This document shows, in pieces, positions 34,713 to 47,800 of a stretch of 64,000 nt of DNA (its first letter is position 1; each line of letters opens with the position of its first letter). Position numbers and translations under genes: made by a program. The stretch comes from Acheta domesticus (taxonomy: Eukaryota; Arthropoda; Insecta; Orthoptera; Gryllidae). The notes beneath the pieces are model-generated. The model worked only from the letters and a program-made list of their open reading frames with translations, did no database searches and was not told the DNA's origin. Where the stretch lies: contig JAHLJT010000631.1 in assembly GCA_031308135.1 (NCBI GenBank), positions 173,683,282 to 173,747,281 of the forward strand, given 5' to 3'.

Positions 34713-37700
34713 TTAACGTTACTCTCATCTACAAGCTTGACCTTTCGATTAAATTTATTCATTTTGATTTTTTCCACCCCCCCATCTCCCAACTATCATT
34801 CTGTATAGTTCATTTTCGTTCTTTTGCGGTGGAATCAAGTGTCATCAATATATATTTTGAGAAGATTCATGCAATGGGTTCAAGAGAAACAGCAACAGAA
34901 TGGACTTAGAGAAGAAGAAACTGTGTTAAGACGCTCTTGTTATTACTCCGCGCAAGATAATAGTAATTTTCTCTATCCCGATTTTGCCTCTATTTTTAAG
35001 CGTACTGCAAGTGTAAAAAGAAAAAGAATGTCAAACAAAGGGAATTGAATTGTTATTGTGAAATATTTGAAATGAAAAAGTAATTAATATGAATTTTCAA
35101 GTCAAGATTCAATTGTTTGCATGTCCTTGATAAAGATATTTGAACGCGTAAAGCGCTTTGTTCCGATACCTGTGCGTTTGAGTGAAGGGTGGATTTTACG
35201 AGCGCGTGAAAAAAATTGTGGGTATTAAATTGCAGTTTAAATTTTTCTCGTCATTAATCGCATTGTACCATGAATTACGAGTATACATTTTTGAAAAGAG
35301 ACAGTTAATGTTTTTTTTAATTTAATGAATGTTGTAAAAATATATAACCAGCTTATTAATGTTTTAAATTTTTACTAAGCTTCTTTCAAAACTGTATGAA
35401 AAAGATATAATGTTCTCGATCATGATTTATTTACTAGCTTATTGAATAATGACACGTATTTAATTTGTGTTTTGTGTTTAAGACCGTTTTGTTTTGGCCG
35501 TCAAAATAAGGGTAGAGTACTGAACTTCACGCAGCTACATCTTTATCGAACGGCAATAATGTGGTCTTTGCTTTACGTCGTTTACCTCATAGTACGGTAT
35601 ACGAGTACCTCGAAATACAGTAATTTCTGGATTTGTTAATAAGAATCATTTCGTAACGTTCAAGAGCCGTTTGTAATGCTTAATTATTACCGTAGAAAAC
35701 CACTAGAAAAAATACTTCTTTCTTAGAACAAAGTAAATAACGGTGAGAAACAAATATTCGTGCATTTTTCCATTCACATGTAGTTACTCGTACGTACCTT
35801 CGTCTACGAGTTGTTTCTGGCGTCAGTTAATTCAATTAAGTTCTTAATAATGTCATACACCATTGCATTTTACTTCTTAGCCAATCTTACTGTGACGTTT
35901 AGATTTACAGATTTTATTGGCAGCTTTACTTGATAAGGAAATAAGCTGCAAGCATATTTTAAAGTCCTTTAATGGAATTAACAAGACTGAAGAGAGAATT
36001 CCTTCAGTTCACTTTTGGACAAGAGGTAAATCTAGCAAAAGCCACCAAGCTAGCCATATGCTTGTATAAGAATAAAGACTTAAGGAGACTGGGTACTGCA
36101 GATTGAAACCAAACTATTGTATTATACATTGTTTAAATTTTGGTGCTTACGACCAACCATTTAAATTGTCTTCAGCTTGGGTTAAAAAGAGTTTTGTGTA
36201 AAATTCTCTACCTACAACCTTTAGACATTGAACATGTCCCGCCCGAAATACACCATTGAAGACAACCAAAACCTTATTTAAAGCAGAAGAGGTTAATAAC
36301 AAAGAATGCATGGATGCATTTTAAATTCTTTTCAATTACAGTTAAAAAATACCTCAAAGCAATATTTTTCAGAATTTTGAAAGCATTCATAAATTATTTA
36401 TATTTATTGTTTACATTGATTTCTGCTTTGAATTATCTTTCATTCTATATGGAAATTTGCCATTTTTATATTCAGTGTAGTAAGTTGGAACTTTGACTTG
36501 TACTTGCTGGCAATGCACCACTTATGGTTTTAAAGTAATTGACCAACGAACGTGGAAAATTGATTCTTCCTAGCAGTGAACTGTTTGGGAGAATAAATCT
36601 GCTTTTCACAGTCTGTGTGTATTCATGAACCACGGCTGCGGTGCAGTGTACTTTGATAACCTATGCTCCGTACGCATGGGCGGCCTACTGGAAACCTATC
36701 CTGCCGAAACGTCCATAATCTACTCATGGGTGGGTAATGCATATTAACCCTGCCTGGCCAAGTGGAAACATGGAAAACATCGCTAGTGGGAGATGTGATT
36801 TGCGACCCAATTTCTGGCACATGCCACTGTTATTTCCTGGCAAATACGATCAATGGATCACGTAATCATAACAGTTAACCACAAAGCGGTAAAATCATTT
36901 ACATATTAGGAAACATTATATTCTAAATAGGAAACTGTCAAAACCCTTCACCGGATTCGAAACGTGATGGATGTCTCTTTCAATAAGATTGCCACATCTC
37001 TGTCGAAAGACAATGACGTAAAAGACTAAAGAAAAATAATGATTCACGGAATCACAGCTACTACAAACTAAAGATTCTCAATAGAACTATTTTACACGGA
37101 AACAATAGACGAACAATTTGCGCCTAAAAATAATTTTTCAACACTAAAATTGCATGTACAGAACACAATAAAGCAAAAGCTACTAAATTCCGAGTATAGG
37201 AAGCTGATACCACTTTTTAACATAGAGCAGCTGAATGTTTACCCCCCAAGCACCCGCACATTTCAGACGAAGGAGACGTTCTTTCGTTGTCTGCCTGCGA
37301 CCAAATTTTCTCAGAACAGCGTCCGAGCTGGTATCTCGTCGTTATTTTTAGAAACCACAGCTGCCTCTCTGAGTCGATATATTTTGTTTCGTTCTTCTCT
37401 TGTTTCGTTCTTTCTATAGGAGTGCGCAACCTACAACAAGATGGGAGGGGCAACTACATTTGTGGACCCCCTTTTCCATTACACATTTTTATTTAAATAT
37501 GACAAATACTAGAAAATAAATGAAACATAAAAGTAGAACTAAATTATAACTTTAAGGATGCCGGCCGCTTTTATGATAAGCCGTTGAGAGGGGTTGGCAG
37601 ATGGCATGAAGGTCTTTAAAAAATAAACAATTTTCCAAATTGTCAAAAAAAAACAAAAAAAAAACAATTATCCAAAAAGGGTACAATCAGCGATTGTTAA

Positions 37701-38009
37701 TATTTAAGGAAATAATATACTTTTTTTACTTTCCTTTCAACATTTTCAGGAGAGCCAAGACGCTCCCCCCCTCTGGGTACTCCTAAGCTCCTTTCCAATA
37801 GCAGGCGCGGACCCCCTCACCAAATATTCGCCCTTGCTAATGCTGCTCTGGTTTACCTAATTGTACCTAATTGTTTACGATAGTGAGTGAAGATAATGTT
37901 AACTCCTCATTTAAAATGACATTTTCAATACTATAAAGAATTCAGAATTCCCTAAATGTTGGTATGAAGTGGGAAAAAAATTAAACACCCATCAGCGTGG
38001 TGCACGTGC
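34713..38009. other. Spacer with possible transposon scraps
   Basis: A GC-richer patch at 36620-36840 and the segment 37415-37790 (starting TAGGAGTGCGCAACC, hAT-like) look repeat-derived, but no matching terminal repeats or target duplications could be confirmed. No gene recognised. Confidence 0.4.
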
Positions 38010-39700
38010 TTTCGGAAACAAGATTTGGAAGGGGGAACCGCAGGGTTAATGCAGCCATCATTTCCAACGAGGGAGCAGTATCAGCTTGCCCTTCTCGGCG
38101 CTCGGCCTGCGGTGGCCACCCCCGAGCGCGTGCGTGAGCTTGAACATGACCGTGAGCGTGAGCATGAACGTGAGCGTGAGCATGAGCATGAGCGCTCGCA
38201 GGGCGAGAGGCCGCCCGCCGCCCCTCGCGCGCGTGGACCAGCTCGGGGCTGCGCCGGTATTGATTCCGGCGCACGGGCGTGCTGCTCTGCGCACGCGGGG
38301 AAGGAAGGGGGCGGGGCGCGGCGTGGCGCGGCGTGCCGTGGCGTGGCGCTGAGCGCGGCGGCGCTGGAGCCGGCCGGCGCCGCCGCGGCAGCGGCAGCCT
38401 CCGCCGCCCTGACCTACATCCTTCGCGCGCCGCGCCGAGCTGCCTTCTCTTCTCCGGCTGCGCGGAGCGGCTGGCGCGGCGCGGAGCGGAGTGGCGAGGC
38501 GCAGAGCGGCCGGATATTGGCTCGCGCGCCCGAGCGAGTGGCCGAGGCAGCCAGTGACCCGGTCGGCGAGGGGGCGCCAACGCCGTGCCGCGCGGACGCG
38601 CGAGCGAGCGACTGAGCGAGCGGGTGGTCGGGCGGTCGGGCGGGGGGGACAGAGGGGCGAGAAACGATGGAGAGCGAAAGTGGGAGGAGGGCTCGTTCGG
38701 GAAGGGCAAAAGGGCAAGGGCGACTGTATGCGACAGGTCGAGACTGCGGACTGAAGGTCGAGCGGACTGATAGGCGCGTGGGCGGACGGGAAATCGAAAG
38801 CGTGATAGGAAGCGAGTGGACGAAAGGGAGGATACGCGTCTGTATATGTGCGTCTGTGTGATGGTTGTTTGCGCGCAGTTGTGGGAATAAGACTGACAGG
38901 TGGGAGGGGAGGGAGGGGGAACCCTCGGGGGCGCAGGAGAGCGAGAAAAGAAAAGCGTGGGATGCGAGGGGCGCAGCAGAGGGTGTGGAACAGGGGTAGC
39001 AGGCTGCGAAGGAGATAACGGGTGGTCGAGGGAGCAGGTGTGCGGACGAGCTCTGGGCGCCGGGCGCGGGGGCGGGGGCGAGGGCGGTAGCGGGCGGAAA
39101 GGGAAGAGTAGCGCAGGGTGTGGAGCGGGGGGACCAGGGGTCGGGGATGGAAGACACTGGCGGAAGGCAAGGGGCAGGGATGGAAGGAGTGAAGAGAGAA
39201 CGCGCGGAGAGAGAAAGGGTGGAGAGGGAACGGGCGGTGAGGGAAAGGACAGAGCGGGAAGGGAAAGGGGTAAGGGAAGAGAGGAGAGAGAAATAGAGTG
39301 AAGCGGGGAGTCGGCGAAGAGAGAGAGAATAGGCAGAGGGAGTGGGAGGAAAGGGAATGCGGGAGAGGAACGGGTGGGGAGGGAAATGGCAGAGCGGGAA
39401 GGGAAAGAGGTAAGGGAGGAGAGGAGAGGGAAATGTCGGAGTGGGCGGAGAGTGAGAGAGAATGGGCGGAGGGAGTGGGAGGAAAGGGAATGAGGGAGGT
39501 GGAACGGGCGGGGATGGTTAGGTCGAGGGGTGAAAGGGCGGGGAGGGCGGGGCGGCTGCCGCAGCGGCGTGGGCGGGCGTTGCCCCGGGCAACGCGCGCC
39601 GCCCGCGCTGCGCCGCCGGTCGCCGACAGGTGCCGTGCGAGTGGCGCCCTCCGACGTGCGACTGAACCTGCCACATAATCGTAATTGCCTTCATTTCGAG
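38010..39700. promoter_or_regulatory. Large CpG island, candidate promoter
   Basis: About 1.7 kb is very GC- and CpG-rich inside AT-rich DNA. It includes CGCGCG runs, a 6/12-bp GTGAGC-type tandem near 38135-38195 and a purine-rich section on the + strand at 38650-39540. Long open frames occur on both strands, but they are explained by composition: few stops are possible in such sequence, several begin only at GTG, and they are low in complexity. The island is followed on the + strand by an exon-like segment with a perfect donor at 39930. I infer a promoter or first-exon region for a + strand gene. No TATA box was seen. Confidence 0.5.
39226..39510. repeat. Purine-rich tandem duplication, period about 130-140 bp
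   Basis: Two successive blocks share CAGAGCGGGAAGGGAAA (at about 39250 and 39390) and AGGGAGTGGGAGGAAAGG (at about 39338 and 39470), so the period is about 132-140 bp. The + strand is almost all purine. It lies in the CpG island. Confidence 0.6.
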
Positions 39701-39930
39701 AGACAGTACGCTTGCCGTTCCGCCCTACCACTTAATTTCAAATCCGCGGACGGCGGAAATGAAATTTCGCTGACAACAGTTCAGTCGTTAGAACCTCCTG
39801 CCTCGACGCTGGGAAACACGGCCAACTCTTCGAGCAAAAGTTCACAACCTTATCCAGTTTCTCTAAGAGAGGCACCCGGGTCAAAGGCGGTAAAGGGAAT
39901 TCCATTGCAACTACAGTCAGGAAATGCCAG
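39531..39930 (+). other. Candidate first (5' UTR?) exon ending in a perfect splice donor
   Basis: Seen: a frame open for about 134 codons ends as GCCAG/GTGAGT at 39930/39931, where the TGA stop falls inside the donor. The last 65 codons are of normal complexity (Ser, Pro, Leu, Lys), unlike the low-complexity island upstream. No ATG exists in this frame after 39531, so the segment is more likely 5' non-coding, or coding from a start in another exon, than a complete reading frame. The 5' end of the exon is not determined. The CpG island immediately upstream supports a transcription start there. A downstream exon was not identified in the AT-rich DNA to 44000. Confidence 0.4.
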
Positions 39931-42900
39931 GTGAGTTTAACTCATTACAAGAACGTTAATTGTGAAGGAAAGTGCAATAGTTTCACTTTGTGTGTACCTT
40001 TCCCGGCATTTGTTACTAATTGCTTAGAAACATTGAAATTTAATATAAATAATTTGTTTGCTCAGTTTCAAATACATATGTTTCTATTCTTTATGTAGAT
40101 ACTGAACCTACTCTAGTAGTCGTGTTTCTTGGAAAGCTCCATGCGGGATCCACCGAGACTATATAATCGCATGCTTCAGTATTTCTGTGTCAATTTCCCT
40201 AGCGAATAATCCTTGCGTATATTATATTCCTTTCCAAGAATATAGCGTTTGCAATGAACTTTCAGAACATGAGATGAACCCATGACCCTAAAGAGATGAA
40301 TTCATGAAGAGAATGATATTGTTTGTAGCATAAGTAGAGCAGAAATCGCGGGCCATCATTGCTGGCGGTACCAACGAAACAGTATCCTTAGTGATTTACT
40401 AAAATATTCATTTTTAGAACTCCTAATATTTTGTTTGGCTTTCTTCTAATTACAACATCCCCAAGGTAAAATATACTTTTCATCAGGGGTCAACTTGTGA
40501 TATTGCATCCGTCGAGAGTGGACTTTTCGGTGGGATAGGAGATTCAAAGAGAAGATTGTATTTACTTCCTTGAAAACAGGAGGAGACGAAAGCGACGGTC
40601 TCGGGGTTTCGTCTGAAGCCTTCGTGGGGAGGATAAAAGCTGTCGGATACCGCGTAAACGAAATATACTGCGACGAGGGTGGTAGGAGATATTTCCCTCT
40701 TGCCTCGGTGTTTTATCACTGGTAGAAAAGGGGAAAGCTGCTACTGAAAGTAACTTGAGAACATAATATTGATGTAAGACTTTCCGAGAATTTATTTGAA
40801 TAGTTTTAAGAGAAAGTGATTCCGACAAGATATTTACAAGATGAGAAATGAAGATGTTCTATTGTGTTGCCAATTTTCTTGATTTATTTAAATTTTCTCG
40901 ATTTACTCATTCGCAAATATTACAAAAGAATTACTATCTCAAAAGCGAAATCGAGCACAAAATAAAATGAATGTTGTTATACAATAGCACCGCCGTTCTG
41001 ATTTTATGTAAAGCACTGAAGTACTCTTGGGAACTTCAAAGATTCACTGTAAACGTTTTTTTTAATGCTACTGAAAAAACTTGAATTTGAATTAAAATTC
41101 GAAGACACAATTTAGATTTCTCTGACAAAAGGCATGAAGCAGATTTGGAGAAACGCGCAAGTGAAACGGAGACCATCAATGTGTTGCGCTCAATGTAATT
41201 AATATAAGTCACTGAAGGTAAAATCGAAAGGGCCAGTCCACATTCGTAAGTAAAATAATGCAAGTATGACTATGATAACATCCAACTAAAGTACCGAATT
41301 CAATTAAATTTGTACAAGCAATATAAATTCTAATATATTTGAGAAAATTAAATACAAGACGTTTAAAACGGAAATCAAGCAAATGAATCAATCCTTATCC
41401 TGCAAGACTTATGAATAAGATATGTATTGCAAGCCAATATAGGTTTTCATAAATGGCTTGCAATATACCTCCTCATGCAAGTGAGCACTTCAAGAACATT
41501 ATTAAATACATTTGGATGTTTCACGATTACTTTCAGAATGTGAAATTAAGATGTCACATTAGCGTAACTTCCCAATGATGAGGTTTACTTTTCTGTATGT
41601 TGATACGCAGAATCTTGTCAATACAGTGAGAGAATCCTGTATTGAAAAGTGGTGCCCTATTATGGTGCCGCTAAGCTTTCGATATTGAAGCCCTCACAAT
41701 TGCAGCTGATAATATCTTCAGCGAGGACTGACTGACGTGAATTGGTATCAATATGGTACGTCACGTACCAGATGACCAAACCTGATAGAAACGTTTCATT
41801 GTTTGTTGAATCAAATGGCGCCGTGTATGTATATTACTTCTCATCACGTGTTGAGTTTTGAAGGCTCTACTTAATGAAGTATTAATTTCAGTTGTTTATA
41901 ATCATGAGTGTATTCTTCACACGAGCTCAAATTCTATGTAAATGTGTGCCAGAGCCATAAAAATACTTCCAACAACGAAACCGTTCAGGGAACCATTCAT
42001 CGGCGTTGCCGCTTCAAACGCCGGCAGAGAGCTCTGCGCTGCGTATGGCGCTCTGAATGGCAACACCGAGAAACAATGGCCCTTTCTGTGCTCTGCCGTC
42101 CGTCTAGCTGACGCCTGTTGTAATTCCTTAATTGTTTTATGGGTGTGCACAATGCAGATGAGGCGTATACGTCACACATAGAACGTACTTCAACACGTTG
42201 TTTATATGCGTAACCACGAATGAACTTGCGCACGCTTGTTATTGTGGCCTCGAATTTAAAGAGTCGTGACCAATTTTCCGACCAGGAACTGGTGAAACCT
42301 AGAGTTAGATTTACACCAGGATTGAGACTTTTTTAAACTCCTGTTATTTCTCATCCCCAATCAATCAATCAATCAATCAATTAATAAAAAATAGGACATT
42401 TCTATCGCTTCAGGAGAAGGTTTTTGGAATCATAATGTTGAGAAAAATTAACTTTTATTGTAATATGTTTAATGTGATAAATATTTGTACTGTTTATTCT
42501 TTTTTGAGTCTCTTTAATTTCTAGTTTTAATAAAATACAAGGCTGTGGAATAAAATAATTGATAGTGATGATGCCTTTTTACATTAGAAAGGCTTAAAAC
42601 AATTGACCAATTATTTCTCCACAATCAACCTGTATGAAACATGGAGTCAAAGGGAATGAAATATGATTTCTCTTGGGGTAATTTGGTTTGGAAACAAGAC
42701 GGACAGCGTGTCACTTGAGAATGCTGAGAAAACTTCTACATTTCCATAGTCCCCGTTTCTGTTACATCAGCGTTTTCGAGCTTCGTAGTGCTATGTATGT
42801 TGCACCCATCAGATTTATCTTCTCGTATACATTAAGCAGCAATCAAGTTTATATTAATTAATAAAAGGGATATGTGGAGAATATTCTAAAATTTTATGAA

Positions 42901-44249
42901 TTGGGGGTGCCAGGAGACGAGGAGACCAGGTGACATACCTCTCCAATTCTGTGTTCTATCTGCAATCGGAATGTTTGGTGTAATATAGACAATCGTAAGA
43001 AGAAAACGCCATCAATGCTTATGAGTTTATTAATTCTGCCTATTATTGATTTCTTAATAAACTTCATTAAATTAATGTCAGTCTGTAGATAATTGAAGTT
43101 CGGGAATTAGGTCATTCATACTCATTCATACCCAATTTACATGATACAGCCATTCAGTTAGCATCAAATTTAAGTGCTGCATTTAAATTAGAACGCAAAT
43201 GGGTATATGGATTAATTTCTCCAACGATTTGCCGTTGATATGATGAAAATAAATAATTCATGATGTCATTACAATAATTCATGATGTCATACATGATGTC
43301 ATTTGAATCATGGGTACATAACTCTTGAGTCAAACTATTCTTCCATGCACCTCAAAATATTATGGTTTGTATATTGTGTATTTGAAGTGAATCACCACAA
43401 ATGTTTGCCACAGATTAAAATTCATCACTACCTAGGTGAGTTACCATTTACACTTCCAGATGCTTCCTAAACTTCCAAAATGTGATTTTAATGATATTTC
43501 ATAATTATCATGACGTATTACAAAAGTCTTTCATCACTTCTCTTGACTAAATTACTTTTACTTAACGTAACAAAAGAATAGCACAACAAATAGCACACAA
43601 CAAAGAATAGTAACATTCCTTTAACTCTTTCATTTATCTCTTATTTTTCATATTAATATTCCATGACTTATTGATAATTTAATATGTTTTTCATTTCAGA
43701 TATTTCATTAATTTAACATTCTCGTTTTTTTTAAAGATTTTTTGGAGCTTGAGTTCAACAGCCAGAGGTAGCTACATATGACTTCATGGTTCAGAACGGG
43801 TTGCGTCAGGGTATGGAAAGAAATATTGAGAAAAAGGGTTCTGTAATATGATTGACAACAGTTGTTTATAAATTAGTACCTACCTCTGCCACACGGGTCT
43901 AGCAACAGGGGGAAACCTTGAAAGGTACCATACTTTTTTCTCACGAAGGTGTAGGTTTTGTCGGTAGAGAAGAAAAACTGATGCTCCCGACACAGACTCA
44001 TTTCGCTGGTGTCATGTTCGCTTGAAGTTCTACATACTTAATTTTTGTTTACAATTCCTAAATTATGTAGAAGTACGTGCAATGGTAAGGAGGCGTAACT
44101 GTGGCACTACGAAGAAAGACCCTAACAAGATGCCTTCCGCAGCACGTTCTCGCCCCCCCCCTCTTAGCCAAGCTACTGTATCCAGATATCAAGCGGTTTC
44201 CTCGAAAAATAAACACAATGCTTGTATCACAAGCGGGAACTTCCTCGGT
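39931..44249. other. Probable intron or spacer right of the donor at 39930
   Basis: AT-rich with no recognised exon. 41990-42130 is a small CpG-richer patch with open frames on both strands. A (TCAA)n tract lies at about 42358-42380. Confidence 0.4.
43251..43313. repeat. Short tandem repeat with ATTCATGATGTCAT
   Basis: AATAATTCATGATGTCAT occurs twice about 20 bp apart, and CATGATGTCATT a third time. Confidence 0.75.
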
Positions 44250-45510
44250 GCAAGCGCTGTTGCAGAAACGAGCTACAAGATCCGCCATGTTGGCAGCCGG
44301 AGGCCGCGCCGCGGGCGAATCGCGCCCGTTGAGTGCGCGCGTCCCCTTGAAAAGCGAGATTGCTGTCGGCCGCGGGGTTGCCGACGGCGGCCGCGGAGAG
44401 GAGGCGTAGGACGGGGGCCGCGCAGGGAGCGGGTTAGGAGCCGGACAGGGGGCGGGGTGGGGTGGGGTAGGCCGGGGCGGGGCGGGGGCGGGGCGGGGCG
44501 GGGCGCGGGACGAGGAGGCCAGGGGGCGGAGGCGGGGACGGGGGGGGCTAAACCGGGCACGGGGCGGAGCGGGGCGAGGAGGGAAGCGGAGCGGGCCGGG
44601 GCGAGGAGGGAAGCGGAGCGGGGCGGAGCGGGGCGGAGCGGGGCGGAGCGGGGCGGAGCGGGGCGGAGCGGGGCGGAGCGGGGCGGAGCGGGGCGGAGCG
44701 GGGCGGAGCGGGGCGGAGCGGGGCGGAGCGGGGCGGAGCGGGGCGGAGCGGGGCGGAGCGGGGCGGAGCGGGGCGGAGCGGGGCGGAGCGGGGCGGAGCG
44801 GGGGCGGAGCGGGGCGGAGCGGGGCGGAGCGGGGCGGAGCGGGGCGGAGCGGGGCGGAGCGGGGCGGAGCGGGGCGGAGCGGGGCGGAGCGGGGCGGAGC
44901 GGGGCGGAGCGGGGCGGAGCGGGGCGGAGCGGGGCGGAGCGGGGCGGAGCGGGGGCGGAGCGGGGCGGAGCGGGGCGGAGCGGGGGCGGAGCGGGGCGGA
45001 GCGGGGCGTGAGCGGGGCGGAGCGGGGCGGAGCGGGGCGGAGCGGGGCGGAGCGGGGCGGAGCGGGGCGGAGCGGGGCGGAGCGGGGGCGGAGCGGGGCG
45101 GAGCGGGGCGGAGCGGGGCGGAGCGGGGCGGAGCGGGGCGGAGCGGGGCGGAGCGGGGCGGAGCGTGGGAGGAGTGGTGCTTTGGGGCCGTGGGCCGCGG
45201 GGCGTTGGCGCGGGGCGGGGGCGCGGGGCGGGGGCGTGTCGCTCGGCAGCGCGCCAGGCGCGGCGCGCCGTGCGCGGCGAGGGGGAGACTAAATAGTCCG
45301 TAAACAGGGAGAAGGGCAAAGGCCGCGGCGCGTCGGGCCAGCCCAGGCCAGGCCAGGTGACGAGCGCCGCTTGCGACAGGCGACTGATGGCTGCCAGCCC
45401 CGCGCGCAGCACAAAAGAGGCGGTGAGCGCCTGGCGGATTCGCTTTCCGCCCCGCGCCCCCGGCGCCGTCGCTCAGCGCGGAAATAGGCAGATAAACCCT
45501 GCAGCTCTCG
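44250..45510. promoter_or_regulatory. CpG island around a GC minisatellite
   Basis: CpG-dense non-repeat sequence flanks the minisatellite on both sides (44280-44480 and 45170-45500). Donor-like GCCAG/GTGACG (about 45356) and GGCG/GTGAGC (about 45421) occur on the + strand. Promoter function is an inference. Confidence 0.35.
44606..45168. repeat. 10-bp GC minisatellite, unit GGGGCGGAGC, about 56 copies
   Basis: Near-perfect head-to-tail 10-bp units. At a few sites (about 44801, 44951, 44987, 45087) an extra G makes an 11-bp unit, and one unit has GTGAGC (about 45008). Each unit holds an Sp1-type GC-box core and a G-run. Since no stop codon fits the unit, all frames are open on both strands; the apparent long proteins are artefacts. 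Confidence 0.95.
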
Positions 45511-46439
45511 CGTCATTCTATAAACATTATAGCTTCTTTCTTGTGGTACGACGGGATAGATTCTTCAGAAATTTGGGCGTTTACGATGCAAGTTTACTTT
45601 CCTTATCCATGGGAAATGTGGTTGCCGTGGGTACTGATATCAGTGCCCCAAAAGCACTCGGAGGCTTATCGGATCGTATCGCGGATTATTAGGTGATGGA
45701 TATACTACGTACATCGTACGAAGTTTTCGCGCTTACATACTCGAATTCATCTTTATTGTTTCGTGCCAATTCTGTACCTAGAAATCGCTATAGTGTTTTT
45801 AAAATTTTAACCAAATATAAATAAGAATATTGATGGTGTGTCATTGTAAAAAATGTCTTGAGACAAAGAGGGAATCACAAAAGATAGTCCTCTCAAAGTT
45901 GCAGGGAGAACCTCAATGGGTGATGCTGCCAAGGAGGACAACAGCGTTGCCACTGCCCAAGGCTGCGAAGACGTGTCTCCCAATAAAAGTAAAATAAAAT
46001 GCAGTCAACAAAAATAGACTGAACGACGAATAAAAAAAGACAGATGAACTTTTAATGTATTTAAGCAATTTTATTCTTTTTAGTCGGTTTAAAATAAAGA
46101 GCATATTGGTTATAAAGTAGAGATTTAGCTCTGAAAATTCATCAAAACAAGATTGTAATACACCCAGAAAGAGAATTTAGTCAAAGTGAGATCCTAATGC
46201 ACCGCTAACAATAAAAGTAGTAAATACCAACGTCCTTTTTATTGCTCAATTCTTCTGTATCGCAAGGATAGTGACCAAAACTTTGCTTGCCAGATCTCCG
46301 ATGACTCAATTCATGAAATTATTAAATACCTTTCTAACTTTATTTCCAGAGAAGAGGATGTAGAATTACAATTTAACTCGGCTATCTCTAGATAAAATGC
46401 GAAGAGGCTGAGAAGAGCAGAAACTCCCCATTCACAATA

Positions 46440-46850
46440 CCATATTCAAGCTTCCACAACAATTGAAGCCGATCCAACCAATCAGCTGGCTCGGCATCGT
46501 CCGCCCTCTAGCGGGATGAAACAATCCCAAGTTCCCCTCCGCCTTGCGGGAGGTCCCGCGACCGGCCCTTTGACAAGCGCAACTCCAAGCGGCGAAACGC
46601 GCAGAAATCGAATATTGAACGCGGCTGAGGCCCTCGTTGGAAGTGCATGCAGCTAAACATAGCGCCACCTGCGTCGCGTCGCGGCCCCGCCCCGCCCCTC
46701 CCCTCGCCTCCCGGCCGCGCTCCGCCCTGCGCCGAGCGCCCGCGCCCGCGCCCGGATGCCGGGCCGCACGGGGCTTCTCGCCGGGCCGCGCCTGCAGATT
46801 GGCAGATGACCAGGCGGCGGCGACGGCTCACCCCGTCACCCCCACTGACC
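46440..46850. promoter_or_regulatory. CpG island with CCAAT and GC boxes
   Basis: AACCAATCAG at about 46477-46486 is a good CCAAT box; CCCCGCCCC at about 46684-46692 is a GC box. CpG density is high from 46490 to 46840. The C-rich minisatellite follows directly. No exon was identified. Confidence 0.45.
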
Positions 46851-47800
46851 CCTCATTCCAACTCCCCCCCGTCAACACACCGCCCCCTCATTCCACCTCC
46901 TCCGTCATCCCACCGCCCCCTCATTCCACCTGCGCCATCCCACCTCCCTCTCATTCCACGTCCTTCGTCATCCCACCGCCCCCTCTTTCAACCTCCTCCG
47001 TCATCCCCCCTCATTCCACCTCCTCCGTCATCCCACCGCCCCCTCATTCCACCTCCTCCGTCATCCCACCGCCCCCTCATTCCACCTGCGCCATCCCACC
47101 TCCCTCTCATTCCACGTCCTTCGTCATCCCACCGCCCCCTCTTTCAACCTCCTCCGTCATCCCACCGCCCCCTCATTCTACCTCCTCCGTCATCCCACCG
47201 CCCCCTCATTCCACCTCCTCCGTCATCCCACCGCCCCCTCATTCCACCTCCTCCGTCATCCCCCCGCCCCCTCATTCCACCTCCTCCGTCATCCCACCGC
47301 CCCCTCATTCCACCTCCTCCGTCATCCCACCGCCCCCTCATTCCACCTCCTCCGTCATCCCACCGCCCCCTCATTCCACCTCCTCCGTCATCCCACCGCC
47401 CCCTCATTCCACCTCCTCCGTCATCCCACCGCCCCCTCATTCCACCTCCTCCGTCATCCCACCGCCCCCTCATTCCACCTCCTCCGTCATCCCACCGCCC
47501 CCTCATTCCACCTCCTCCGTCATCCCACCGCCCCCCTCATTCCACCTCCTCCGTCATCCCACCGCCCCCTCATTCCACCTCCTCCGTCATCCCACCGCCC
47601 CCCTCATTCCACCTCCTCCGTCATCCCACCGCCCCCTCATTCCACCTCCTCCGTCATCCCACCGCCCCCTCATTCCACCTCCTCCGTCATCCCACCGCCC
47701 CCTCATTCCACCTCCTCCGTCATCCCACCGCCCCCTCATTCCACCTCCTCCGTCATCCCACCGCCCCCTCATTCCACCTCCTCCGTCATCCCACCATAGC
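46850..47800. repeat. 33-bp C-rich minisatellite, about 28 units
   Basis: The unit is built of CATTCCACCTCCTCCGTCAT plus CCCACCGCCCCCT. Two units carry one extra C (about 47528 and 47603). A variant pair of units (with CTGCGCCAT and CACGTCCTTCGTC) occurs at about 46927 and again at about 47085, showing a higher-order duplication of about 159 bp. Translated it would read PPPPHSTSSVI repeats, but every frame is open and the extra C bases shift the frame without penalty, so a protein is not supported. Confidence 0.93.

Noticed and set aside
37415..37790. A hAT element starting TAGGAGTGCGCAACC
   Set aside because: The proposed right end (GGGTACTCCTA) shares only seven bases in inverse and the flanking 8-mers do not match.
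38058..39731. A 557-codon minus-strand frame across the CpG island
   Set aside because: Low-complexity Pro/Ser/Arg sequence antisense to purine-rich simple repeats; many frames overlap on both strands and no splice site or domain supports it.
44022..45412. Open frames of 300-380 codons on both strands
   Set aside because: They are produced by the 10-bp GC repeat, which has no stop codon in any frame on either strand; the Gly/Arg/Ala or Pro/Arg/Ser repeats mirror the DNA unit.
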